Part shown: in pieces, positions 35,964 through 46,263 of the stretch | How the letters are laid out: each line of letters opens with the position of its first letter | Position numbering within the stretch: the first letter of the stretch is position 1 | Origin: Gordionus sp. m RMFG-2023 | Taxonomy: Eukaryota; Nematomorpha; Gordioida; Chordodea; Parachordodidae | NCBI RefSeq assembly: GCF_954871325.1 | Contig: NC_088775.1 | Location: 57,513,561-57,577,560, forward strand | Direction of reading: 5' to 3' | DNA length: 64,000 bases | The notes under the pieces: generated by a model | Told to the model about the DNA's origin: nothing | What the model saw: the letters and a program-made list of their open reading frames with translations, nothing else | Database searches by the model: none | Program-made: the position numbers and the translations under genes

Positions 35964-36255
35964 AAAAGAGGCGCCGGTTCCTGGTATTTGAACTTTTTAT
36001 AAAAATATGCATATTATACGAAGAGTGGATAAAGAAAATTTTCGAAGAAAAGATATTACATCCTAGATTCAATATGAGAAAAGAAAAAAATGTGAATAAA
36101 ACATTATATGATCTATTTTTTATATTTCCAAAATGGATTATTTCCTGCTCATTTATTAATGCTTATCCACAATCTTACTTCTATGGTCAAATCTTATATA
36201 AAATTATGACCCTTATGAAAATTAAATAAATTTAAGATAAATATTAAATAAAAAC
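35964..36255. other. Intron DNA, nothing recognised
   Basis: AT-rich intron sequence between the hAT and LRP5/6 exon 4. Confidence 0.5.
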
Positions 36256-36387
36256 CTTTATAACATGTGCGATTATCTTCCAAGAGTTTGACACCAGTAG
36301 GACAAGCGCAAGAATAAAATGGATCAAAGGGGGACATTAGACATAGATGAGAACATTTCCCATTATCTTGACCGCACGTGTTAGGAC
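36256..36387 (-). CDS. LRP5/6: LRP5/6 exon 4 (EGF-like domain 1)
   Basis: Acceptor GATTGCAG, donor AAAGGTTTTT. The 132 bases are in phase 1 on both sides, so they join exons 3 and 5 cleanly. It reads [19 protein letters not shown], then [19 protein letters not shown]. All six EGF cysteines are present. Human LRP6 has [18 protein letters not shown] and [19 protein letters not shown], so this is one of the best-conserved parts. It is too short to stand out as an open frame and was found by similarity. Confidence 0.95.
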
Positions 36388-36484
36388 CTGCAATCGTTGG
36401 TATTGGATTCGTAAAAAGATGAAATTTTTTGTATTTATCATATATTCAATTTAACAAATTAAAAATATCAAAAAATCGGCTTAC

Positions 36485-36554
36485 AATATGGCTGCGAGGC
36501 ACGCTCGAAAACATGCAAATCGGTTGGGGAGTAGAGACCATCGACCAAGGTAAT
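36485..36554 (-). CDS. LRP5/6: LRP5/6 exon 3 (propeller 1 to EGF linker)
   Basis: A 70-base exon between acceptor TTTGATAG and donor ATTGTAAGC, separated from exon 4 by a 97-base intron. It reads ITLVDGLYSPTDLHVFERAS followed by QPY and one base of the next codon. Human LRP6 has [20 protein letters not shown] here. The start phase 0 fits the end of exon 2, and the single leftover base fits the start of exon 4. Confidence 0.92.
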
Positions 36555-36772
36555 CTATCAAATTATTTGCAACATTGATATTATATTAACCTTTAACTCA
36601 AAAACTATTATAGTAAAATATTATGTTTATAATATATATGAGTAAAAATGCACAAGATATTCGGTGCAATGCCTGGGCCTAATCTTAAGGCTGGGATTCG
36701 GTTCTTCTAAAATGATAGCACTTATCCGGATCTTCTAATATATCTTTATCTATATTTAGATATAAATATCAG

Positions 36773-36890
36773 ACCTGCAGGTCCGGCCCAGCCCGGGCCA
36801 TATTTCATTTTTTTAAATATACCCGGGCCGTGCCTAAAAAAATAAAACCGAATATTTTAAATCGCCATTAGCTATAAAAATTATAATTTC
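36773..36890. mobile_element. Family J fragment, inverted and truncated
   Basis: cagacctgcaggtccggccc, followed by gcccgggcc and cccgggccgtgcc. It also carries tcgccattagctataaaa, the reverse of a stretch within the J insertions of hAT H. It abuts the breakpoint of the rearranged H copy. Confidence 0.55.
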
Positions 36891-36892
36891 CA

Positions 36893-37957
36893 TAAAAGCC
36901 TTCCCAACCTTTTTCAGATGGTGATAGAAAAAAAAATATTTGTTGGATTTTTATCATGAAGATGTTAAAGTATCTTATGATGCCTTATTAGCTGAATAAC
37001 TATGTTTATAAGATTAACTATGATTGATACAGTCCCAAAAAATGCTATGGATGCTCTGCATTATTTCAAACACATTTTAGATTATATTCCCAATGTATTA
37101 AAAGGGTTTATATATATTAGCAACTCTTCCCAATAGTAAACTAATGAGAGAACATTCTCTTTTTTAAGAATAACTGAGCCCTGCAGAGGTACCATTTGCA
37201 GCGCACGACCCGGGTTTTTTAAAGATTTTTACGGCTAATCTCAATTTTCAGGCCCGGCCCGGCCTTTTATAAAATAAAATTTTCAGGCCCGACCCGGATT
37301 TTTTTTAAAATAAATTATATTTATTTTTGATTTTTATAGCTAATAATAACGATTTCAAATATAGGCTGTTATAAAATAAACAGTCCGGCCCGGATATTTT
37401 TTTTAAAAAAATTTTCAGGCCCGGCCTAGATGTTTTTTTAAAAAAATTCAGGCTCAGCCCGGGTGTTTTTTTAAATAATTTCGGGCCGGGCCTGCATATC
37501 TCTGAAAAACATACCAAGAAATACAACTTTTGAAAGTAGATGGAAAAGTTTGGATCTTTTGAATATTCATAGGCATTTGACAACAAGCAAGGATGAGATA
37601 ATTGAAAAATTAGCTCAATCCCAACGAAGATTGAATTTTACATTGTAAATATATAACATACAAAATACAATTATTTCCTAAGCTTTTTGTGTATTAATTT
37701 ATATTTCTAACATTTAAATTTTTTATACTTTATATATAAATTTTAAAGCTCAAAAAATTCAAATTTCTATTTTGGGTCATTTAAGTGATTCTTTACATAT
37801 AATTTTTTTATAATTCACATTAATTTAAAATTGTGTATTAGAAATAGTTATTAGTCCTAATAAATTTATGCTTGATATTTTTAAAAAACAATAATATTTC
37901 TTAAAAATTTTTATTATCCTCCCCCCCCCCCAGACCAAATTCCTGCGTACGCGCCTG
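36893..37957 (+). mobile_element. hAT family H, copy 2: right half
   Basis: Matches 14956-16091 in the same orientation, including the internal J insertion (about 37180-37505), the flanking transposase bits and the C-run plus end tgcgtacgcgcctg. It is followed by acgaaaga (37958-37965). The matching left half lies inverted at 38250-38855. Confidence 0.8.
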
Positions 37958-38249
37958 ACGAAAGAAATATATTATTGGAAATTTGATACATTATTAAGAT
38001 GTCTAAAGGACATTTGCCCCTACAACCCATCAGTTTGGTACATTTAATAGAAATTCGAAATTTAGTATAAAAGTGAAAATATCTTGTTATTGGTAAATTA
38101 TCAACAAAATTTTAACCCTAATTTGTAGTTTCGTATAGCGTCATTTATTTTATGCAAATAAAAATTTCAATATTTGGTAAAAATGCATATTTCAGAAGAG
38201 CTGATAGCTTCTCCAAGGTTTACACATCGTATGTAAAATAATCGGCTCT

Positions 38250-38855
38250 TCTAACTCCATAAAAGCTGTTACTGCTTGATGGCGGAGACTCTATCTCGTA
38301 GGAAAAGGTTGCAATTTCTTTCTCCCTGTTCGACAATTTCAGAATAATTATTATTTGACTAGAAATTTAAAATGGTAAATAAATATTACGCCACTAAAAA
38401 TTTGAAAATAATAAGATAATATTACGCCGGAAAACTTGAAATCGAAATTAATTGATAAACTTAGTGATGAATGTGATAATAAATAATTAAATATATATTT
38501 AATATGAGATAGGAATAAATATTAACAAATATAAATTAACATAGTACTGTGCAAATATAATTCAAAACATTTCCATATTAATTTATTTATTTGAAAATAA
38601 AATTATTTGACTTGTAAAAAGTTGTAAAAAGTTGTAAAAATAACATATTTATATATTCTTATTAATTTTTATAAGTTAAAATTTTTATTTACAAACGAAT
38701 TAAAAAATATGGAAATGTTTTAAATTAAATCTACACAACACTCTAAACAAAAATATTTTTGAAAAATATATCCGGCATCTGCATTTTTTGGCTTGGGGGA
38801 AGGGGGGGGGGGGGTGATTTGTCTCCCTGCCCCCCCCCCGCTGTGTACGCCAATG
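38250..38855 (-). mobile_element. hAT family H, copy 2: left half, inverted
   Basis: Reverse complement of 14120-14545: for example agagactctatctcgt and attattatttgactagaaat. It ends ctgtgtacgccaatg, followed by tctttcgt (38856-38863), the exact reverse complement of the acgaaaga after the right half. It contains G- and C-runs at 38803-38838. Confidence 0.8.
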
Positions 38856-39119
38856 TCTTTCGTACAATTTTTTATTATTCATTTTTTATTAATGATAACC
38901 ATTGATTGTCATAGATACATGTTATATATCCATTTATTTTTTCATATATTAAATTTGCATTAATATTTGAGTGAAATTTTTGAAATTTGAGATTCAGTTG
39001 AATTTGAATAAAATATAACTTAAATTTTTACTTTGGAAATTGGATAAAAATATAAAAATTTTGCGTTGCTAATATTGATAGAGCTTTATTGAATCTTTCT
39101 TCTATAATTATTTGCTCTT

Positions 39120-39610
39120 TCTCATATTCGTCCTATATAATATAGGAGAAATCTATTCATTGAAATCGATTTGCTATGTCTTTAATTTTTTCTTAGAATA
39201 GGCAAAAAACTCTTGATGAAAAGTTATTTGTTCTGAAACATATCGTTGTAAACTAGCCCTGGCCACTATGTTCGACTGTATTCGACTCCATCACATGCAT
39301 TTTGTCATGAGATGTGGCCCATAAATGCCACTCCGCTTTTATTCCGAAATCATTTTCATGGTGGCAGATATTTTTGCGATTCTCATAAATCCTTGCACTT
39401 CAACTTGAACGACAAAGGCATCATTTCCTGCAAATTCAACTTGAACAGTATATTCTCTTTCATTTTATCTCGGATAAAAGGTGTGCTAGCGGCTGAAATA
39501 AACGGCTTTCTTATTTTTTTTTACCGGTCTAAATAACACCACAATATTTAAAATTTTAATGGGGTCGGCCGAAAATGGGCCTTTTGATTGAATTGACATG
39601 GATGGCCCAG
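39120..39610 (-). pseudogene. Unclassified transposon-associated protein fragment next to an R-family end
   Basis: On the minus strand: NICHHENDFGIKAEWHLWAT (about 39385-39325) and, after a frameshift, SNIVARASLQRYVSEQITFH (about 39275-39215). The minus strand upstream begins GGCCATCCATGTCAATTCAA near 39606, an end shared with other R elements. The same protein appears at 17.94-18.1 kb, and its probable C-terminal part at 12.9-13.1 kb. No known catalytic motif could be assigned. Confidence 0.5.
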
Positions 39611-40050
39611 AAATTCAAAATATTTAGAATAAAAAATAACGATATCTTATTAGTAAATTAGCAACAAAATTTTAAGCATAATTTGGTATTGCGATCTATT
39701 TTTTGCAAATAAAAATTCAAATATTTGGTAATGCTTAAAAACAAGGGTATAAAGCAATATATGCAAACCGAAAGTTAAAGATTCAAATTGGAGCCAAATT
39801 TTCTTTTATGATAGACCTTTAAAGATTTTTTTACCTAAAATGATATATTGAGATATAAGCATTTTAATAATTTTACAGATTCAAAATTTATAATTTATTG
39901 CACATCTGAGGCCCTGCATCACGGGAAGCAGATGTGCTATGAGCTAAAATAAACGGATTTTTCATTTCTTCACTATCTAAACAAGTCCAGAATTTTTAAC
40001 AATTTTAAAAATGGTCGGCCGAATATGTGCCATTTTTGATCGATTATTAA
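39478..40050. repeat. Pair of imperfect direct repeats carrying R-type ends
   Basis: The 120-base segment at 39486-39606 (aaataaacgg, taccggtctaaa, ggtcggccgaaaatgggcc) recurs at about 39936-40055 (aaataaacggatttttcatt, ggtcggccgaatatgtgcc). A third block, tcttattagtaaattagcaa at 39645, has a relative at 38084. This suggests tandem or nested R-family insertions. Confidence 0.5.
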
Positions 40051-40119
40051 CTATTACTATTCAGAAAAGATTACAGGCCTTCTGTAAATACCTTTTAGCC
40101 TAAGCGTGTCAGCTCTAAT

Positions 40120-43010
40120 TTTTTGACGAACGATGGGTCGTTTTCAGTGCTAAAAGGACTATTTTATTATATGGATGATGCATTGGTGATGGCAAGACCT
40201 CCTGAAGAACATGAAAGAAGATTGGAAGAAGTGTTTAGAAGAATTAAAGAAAAAGGATTATAAACGAGTGCCGAGAAAAACGTGTTGGGAGTAACGTATC
40301 TCGAGCAGAAGATTAAGAGAGATGAGGCTACTGGTTAAATGGCGAGAATAACCAGGATGTGTAGGCCGATAATAAAGTGGAGGTGCAGGCCTTTCTGGGG
40401 ATGGTAACTTATTATCGCCGCTTTGTGAGAGGTTTTGCCCTGATAGTGGCGCCATTGAATAAATTGTTAAAGAAAGGAGAACGGTTTGAATGAAAAAATA
40501 AATAAGAGGCGTTTGAGGAGTTGAAATGTAGAATTGGAAACCTATTTCAGTATGCTTCAATAACGATCTGGAGTGGTGCTGGCCGTTTGTGGAGCATTGT
40601 TACATTGCATAGGTGATTTAGAAAGTCCGGTTTTGCTTTTCTCGGAAGGTTTTAGAGCGACGGAAGCAAGATATTCAGTCCTTGAACAGAAAGCGTTGTT
40701 ATATTTATATTAACAAAGTATCGAGAATATTTGATTGGGTGTAGATTTGTTATATATATATGGATCACAAGTCGTTAGTATGTCTATTCCGAAAGGACAA
40801 TAAAGAGTATTGTCGCCCAGATTACAAAGGTGGCTAATATGGGGGAGGAAGAGAAAATTATCTATTGGATATTTCTCCATGTGCGGAGCTGGAAAGGATT
40901 TGGCAGTGATAGAGACGAAGAAGGGGCGGAGAAATGAACAAGTGTTTCGAATGGTAGCCGGAATATCTGGAGGTGGACCAGTAACGTGGAAAGAACTTAA
41001 GAGGGTTAGGGTTATCTTAAAGGATCGCGAGTTGACGCGAATTAAGGAGTACATAATGGGTAAAAAGGCATGACGAATTGGGAATAGAAGTTTTAAGTAT
41101 ATAGAAAGAACTAACGATAATAGACAGGTGTTTGTTAGGAGAAAATCGAGGAGTGGTACCGCTAAAATTAAGAGGGACGATATTATCCATGATTCATGCA
41201 GGGCATCAGGGATTTGAACCTATGGAACAAAGTGAAAGATAGTAAGTTTGGTGACCAGGAATAAATAAAGAATTTTTTAAAGACGAATTTAAAACAAAGG
41301 TCATATAAAAACAATTAACGATTATAAAAATATAGCGTAAATATAAAAAAGTTTTTAAAAAAACCTGAATAGAAAAATAAATTAAATCTAAAAAAACAAA
41401 GAGATCGGTTTACTTGCATAGCTATATGGAATCAATTACTTTCATGAATAGTGATCGTTTGTAATAGATGGCTTCATTACGATCCCACTTAGCTTAATTT
41501 TCTCCCTAATAATTAAGGTTGTGCCGATCCACATATTTTTCATCCGATCCGATATTGGTTCTAAACCGATCCGATATTTATATTGATTTTTCACCACCCC
41601 CTTTGAACCAAATGTAATTAAGAAATCAATATTTTTTATGTAAAAAATTGAATTATGCATTTAATTTAATTTTTTTATTTCTACAATAATTAAAAAAAGT
41701 TTACGGATATTGGTAGTATTAAATGAATTTTTCATTATTCCTCCCCGTGAAATTAGAATTCCGTAGATAACGCATTTTGCAAAATTAGCTTTGTCTTTTG
41801 TAAAATATTTCCATAATTCACATAAATTCTTTTATTTAAAGTATAAATAATAAAATTGGCGTTATTATTTAAAAAGATTTAAAACTTTTAAAATACTATA
41901 AATCTATTTGAAAAAATAAATAAAATTTAAGGGGTGTTGTGCATTTGCATTGTTTAAAAAAAAATATTTAGAAAATATTATTAATGTAAAATAAATATAC
42001 ATAAAATAACAAAAAAAAGAAAAGAAAGTAAAAAGATCGGATCGGTTTTTACAGGTATCGACCTGATCTGATATTTTGGGGAAACGCTAAATTTCGGTGC
42101 CGATCTGATCCGATATTTAATATCGGCACAGCCCTACTAATAATGTGATAAATTTAATGATGTCCTCAATAAAAACAACAAAAGTAAAGTATAGAAATAT
42201 AAGTAGGGGTTGTGTGATGTGTAATATGTTGGCGTTTGCCGCATAAAGGCAAGAAAGACGTATGGCCTAGGGCACAAAATCATAGGAAAGAATACATATA
42301 AATTTTTCTGACTTTGAAGGTAAAGTGTGGGGGACGCTTATTCAATGTAGGTAGGATACGAAGAGTTGCAGAGGTTAACAACTCAAGTGATGGTGAAGAC
42401 TTTAAAAAATCGTTGGGCTAGGTTCGGGATGGCGAAAGTAATAGTATCGTTCAGATACCAGCCATCGTAGGCTGACATTTCAAGTTATTTTGTGCTGAAA
42501 ACGGAGCAGACACATTTTAGGGCTACCAAATCATCTGAGCCTGAATGGTCAAGCGGAGAGGATGTTGACAAATTGCCAAAAATTGGCTACGAAAATTGAA
42601 GTATGGAGGAGTAGAAATCTGGATGGCAGTGGCGTAATAAATAGCCGGAAAGGAGTAAGAAGAACAATACCCAAAGAAATTCTTAGGGCAGCGAACCCGG
42701 ATTTTATTTGATTTATTGAAGCAAACGGTAAATAAAGATATGAAAGCGGAGGTAAATGAAGCGTCTAAATTTGTGAAGAGACAGACCGTAATCCTGAATA
42801 TTAAGAAATAGGGAAAAATAGAAATCCTGGGTGATCATGGAAAATAAAATTGAGTCGAGTAAAGTTTTTCGATGGAATGAGTATGGCACAGTGATCAGTT
42901 GCGAAAGAGATTAGAACCCGGGAGATTGCGATCGTGGGTATAAATTGCCTAAACATAGAAACTTAAGGATTATTTTGGCGAACCATTCATTTTTAAAGTA
43001 GGTAGTGAGA
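40120..43010 (+). mobile_element. Broken Ty3-type LTR-retroelement fossil: pol
   Basis: Plus-strand pol remains in the usual order: reverse transcriptase with a YMDD-type active site near 40170, RNase H region around 40.55-40.85 kb, the zinc-binding part of integrase near 41.15 kb, and integrase core traces at about 42.37-42.5 kb. It is broken in many places. A 623-base MITE has inserted in the integrase part. I found no terminal repeats, so the outer limits are approximate. It lies in the LRP5/6 intron between exons 2 and 3. Confidence 0.75.
41514..42136. mobile_element. hAT-type MITE, 623 bp
   Basis: Ends taaggttgtgccgat and atcggcacagccctac-ta, with a perfect 8-base duplication ctaataat (41506-41513 and 42137-42144). 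Subterminal repeats ccgatccgatat occur at both ends. No coding capacity. It sits within the Ty3-type fossil and is therefore younger. Confidence 0.92.
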
Positions 43011-43274
43011 ATTCTATCATTGGGGGAAACGTTTAAAAAATTGAAAACTATAAAGTTCGCAAAAAAAAGATTAAAAACGCAATATATTATTTTATTTTAA
43101 ATTTATAGATTGTATCGTTCAGAATTGTTATTATATTCAAGTAATTTTTTTTTCTCTTGAATTATATAATTATTAGAAATAGAAAATAAAAATTTGAAAT
43201 TTAGTTGTTTCAATTTATTATAAAAAAAGGTTAGATTTAAATTGGGAAAATATTACAGTGGTGTATCTAAAATG

Positions 43275-43440
43275 TGTTATGAAACAAAAAAATCTTGTAA
43301 AACAAAAAAGGGTTGTGAAACCTAAAAAGTGGTGTTAAATCTAAAAAAAATGTTGTGAAACTAAAAAAGTGTCGTGAAAAAAGTGTTGTGGAAAAAAATG
43401 TAAATAATAAAAAAGGTTATGAAACATAAAAACAGAGGAT
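43275..43440. repeat. Degenerate tandem repeat, unit about 20 bp
   Basis: Loose copies of gttgtgaaacctaaaaaagt. It resembles in style the minisatellite at 31140, but the unit differs. Confidence 0.55.
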
Positions 43441-43914
43441 TAAAATATTTTTCACCAAAAGTAAGATCTGTAAAAATCCCAGTTTTTGAAAATTGCCTTT
43501 CCACTTCATAAAGATAAATTATTTTAATAAATTCATTGGTCCGAGCCAAGCCTAAATATTAATTTTTAAGCTTGGCCCATTTTTTAATTTTTAATTCCAA
43601 GCCCGCTTTGGGGAGAGCTTTCGGCCGAATTGGGCTTAGCTTATCTTTGTATCTTATTTAAAAATTTATTTTAACAAATCTTTCCTTCTTTATTATATTA
43701 TCTTTAGATATAAATTTTTTTAACATTATTTGGGACATTAAAACAACGCCAATATTGGTGGGTCGGTTATATTTTATATTAAATCGGAATTGGTGAAGTG
43801 GAACGGTGTTTATGTGGCGCTTATTTAAAAGGTAGTGGCACTAATTATTACAACTTTTTGCAAATGCTAGAAAGGTTAAAAATTTATTTGAAAATTATAT
43901 GTTGACTAAATTAC

Positions 43915-44254
43915 CCTATCTCTACCACTGATTTTATCACAGGCATGTATGCTCCGTGTATTCCAATCAGTCCAGTACAGCTTGCCGGCCGAAATCGATA
44001 GAGCATAGGGGTATGGCAGATCTGCCCCACCCTGAAGTAAGTATCTGCGATCAGTACCATCCAATTTCACGCTGGCTATGTAGCTCAATTTACTGTCCAG
44101 CCAATAAAGGCGAGTTGCTGGGAATCCATCCAAAGCAAGTCCTCTGGGGTAATACATTTGACTAGAAACTAGGATGGTTCGAGACAAATCAGATCCATCC
44201 ATCCCACCTCTCTCTATGCTTGGAGTCTCGCCCCAAATCGCCCAGAAGAGGTGG
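43915..44254 (-). CDS. LRP5/6: LRP5/6 exon 2 (propeller 1, blades 3-6)
   Basis: Acceptor CATTTAG, donor AGGGTAATT. One base completes the Gly codon from exon 1, and the exon ends in phase 0. It reads HLFWAIWGETPSIERGGMDG, MYYPRGLALDG, TRLYWLDSKLSYIASVKLDG, LPYPYALSI and KLYWTDWNTRSIHACDKISG. Human LRP6 has [59 protein letters not shown] and [20 protein letters not shown]. The first blade has FWAIWGE instead of YWTDWGE, a weak YWTD. A 95-base intron separates it from exon 1. Confidence 0.94.
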
Positions 44255-44349
44255 CTAAATGAGAGTATTTTGTTTATTTATATCAATATATTAAAATCAG
44301 GGTCTAGTTAGATTTTAATTATAATCATTTAATGTTAATTAATTATTAC

Positions 44350-45031
44350 CCTTGGTAAGGATCCAAAGTTAATGCCAATGGTTGCTCAAGGTTCTTCCAG
44401 TATAAAATTTTTCGCATTTTTCCATCAAAATCTGATACTTCAATGCGATTCATAGTTGCATCCGTCCAGTAAAGTTTTCTTCTTGTCCAATCGCAAGCTA
44501 AACCTTCAGGGGATTTAACGCCTAGATATACCACTTTACTTATTTCAAATGTATTGCTATTGTAATGATTTATAAATTTTTGAGATTTTGACCAGTTCAA
44601 AACTTTGACATTATTGTTTACAATAATTTTTTTGTTTAGATCAAGACTTAAATTAATTTGATTTAAAGCTGTCCCACTAATCGTTGAAATCTTGTGATTG
44701 TTTTTTAAAATGCTATTAATATTTGGAGATCGAATATCATCATTTTTATCAAAATAAGCAATATGAGAATAATTTGTATAAGTAAAGTGATCTTTTTGTA
44801 ATGATAAATAAAAGTGTTTAAACTTTGCCTTATATATTACACCTTGACTAACATCAGTCCAAAATATAAACTGATCCTCAAAATGAAAATCTAATGCCAC
44901 CATATCATCTAAACCGCCAATCAGTATAGATGATTTATAGGGAAATTTTAAGGATACAATTCTGATATCTTTTCGATTAGCTAGTATAAGATATGATGTT
45001 TGATTAGTTGCATTGAGAATGAAGCCAAAAG
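44350..45031 (-). CDS. LRP5/6: LRP5/6 exon 1 found here (propeller 1, blades 1-2, long loop)
   Basis: Acceptor TTTATAAG, donor CAAGGGTAAT. It reads SYLILANRKDIRIVSLKF, SILIGGLDDMVALDFHFEDQ, FIFWTDVSQGVIYKAKF, then SPEGLACDWTRRKLYWTDAT, NRIEVSDFDGKMRKILYWKN and LEQPLALTLDPYQG. These match human LRP6 [66 protein letters not shown] and LDQPRAIALDP. Between KAKF and EISKVVYLG there are about 87 extra residues rich in Asn, Lys, Ser and Ile. The first two bases belong to a codon begun in an upstream exon that should encode the signal peptide; that exon was not found. Confidence 0.94.
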
Positions 45032-45953
45032 CTTATAAATAAAATAAGTTTTATTAATATTAGAGGGATTCTAAAACAAAATTTTTATGCCCTTAAAAAA
45101 ATCCATATATCGTTCACTCTTTGTGTATTTATTCAAAAAATAAGTTTAAAAGTTTATATATTAAATCATAGTCAATTTGGGTAAAAGTTACAAATAATGA
45201 TTTTGGGTAATTCCATGATAAATCGACCAAAATAACGTGATCTAGGAAGACTATTTTTTAAAAAATGGACAAAACTTGGCATGAAAGTTAAATAGATTGT
45301 ATATTTTATACAAATCAAAATACCCTAGCTCAAATCCGAGTTATGGGCCTTAAAAGTTTGATTAGAGCATTTTCCTCTTTTAATGAATCTTAAAATACTC
45401 AAAATATTTTTGGTCAAATTTTGTAGCCCTTAAGATTCTCCTTGAGGACAAAAATTATTTTTAAAACTTCAGTGCCGTTGTATTTCCGGTAGAACAAAAA
45501 AAATTATTTTGAAAAGTGCTCCATTTAAAATGATGAAACTTGAAATGTGTTTATCACATTTATATTTAAATATATAAATAAGAGTATTAATGGAGAAAAT
45601 AAAAATTAATTTTATTTAGTTTTTTATAATTTTAGGTATAAGAAAAATTCATTATAAAGGGCGTTTGAAGCAATGAAACTCATCAAATATGCTTATTATC
45701 ATATATTTAAATATTTAAAAAAAAATTATTAATGAAGAATATAAATATTTAACTTTTATTTTGTTTTATAATTTTAGGAATAAATAAATAAATTATAGAG
45801 GGTGTCATTTTTAACTCTTTGACGTCTCACGATTTGTTTTGACATCATATAATATAATTATATATTCTAAATTTATAAAAGCCTATAGATTTAATTTAAA
45901 ATTATTTATTAACTCATTTATTTTTAAATTTTATCCAATCATCTTTTCAGTAA
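45032..45953. other. Non-coding DNA upstream of LRP5/6 exon 1
   Basis: It is probably the first intron or the 5' flank. gtaattccatgataaatcga near 45210 resembles an R-family end. atattaatggagaa- and attaatgaagaa-type blocks (45590-45625, 45725-45760) form a weak direct repeat. Confidence 0.45.
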
Positions 45954-46263
45954 GCGGAAAATAATTCCCCGGAAAAAAACCGGAAAAAAAATCCCTGAAA
46001 ATAATTCACCGGAAAAAAATCCCCTGGAAAATAATTCCCCGGAAAAAAAATCCCAGGAAAAAATATCTCCTGGAAGATAGTTCCCCTGAAAATAATTCCC
46101 CGGAAAAAAAATCCTTGGAAAATAATTACCAGGAAAAATATTCCCCTGGAAAAAAATTCCCATAAAATATAATTCCCCGGAAATAAATTCCCCATTTTTT
46201 AGATTTTAAATAAAATATGGGGGAAAATTAATCCCAGGAAAAAAAACCGGAAAAAATTCCCCG
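45954..46263. repeat. Left terminal array of the Mutator-like element
   Basis: About 15 variants of a 15- to 17-base unit, ggaaaataattcccc, in tandem. The right array is its reverse complement. Confidence 0.8.

Noticed and set aside
45939-46195. Gly/Phe/Pro-rich 'proteins' on the minus strand, and similar ones at 47839-48129
   Set aside because: They are translations of the micro-repeat arrays at the ends of the Mutator-like element. They are open only because the unit lacks stops.
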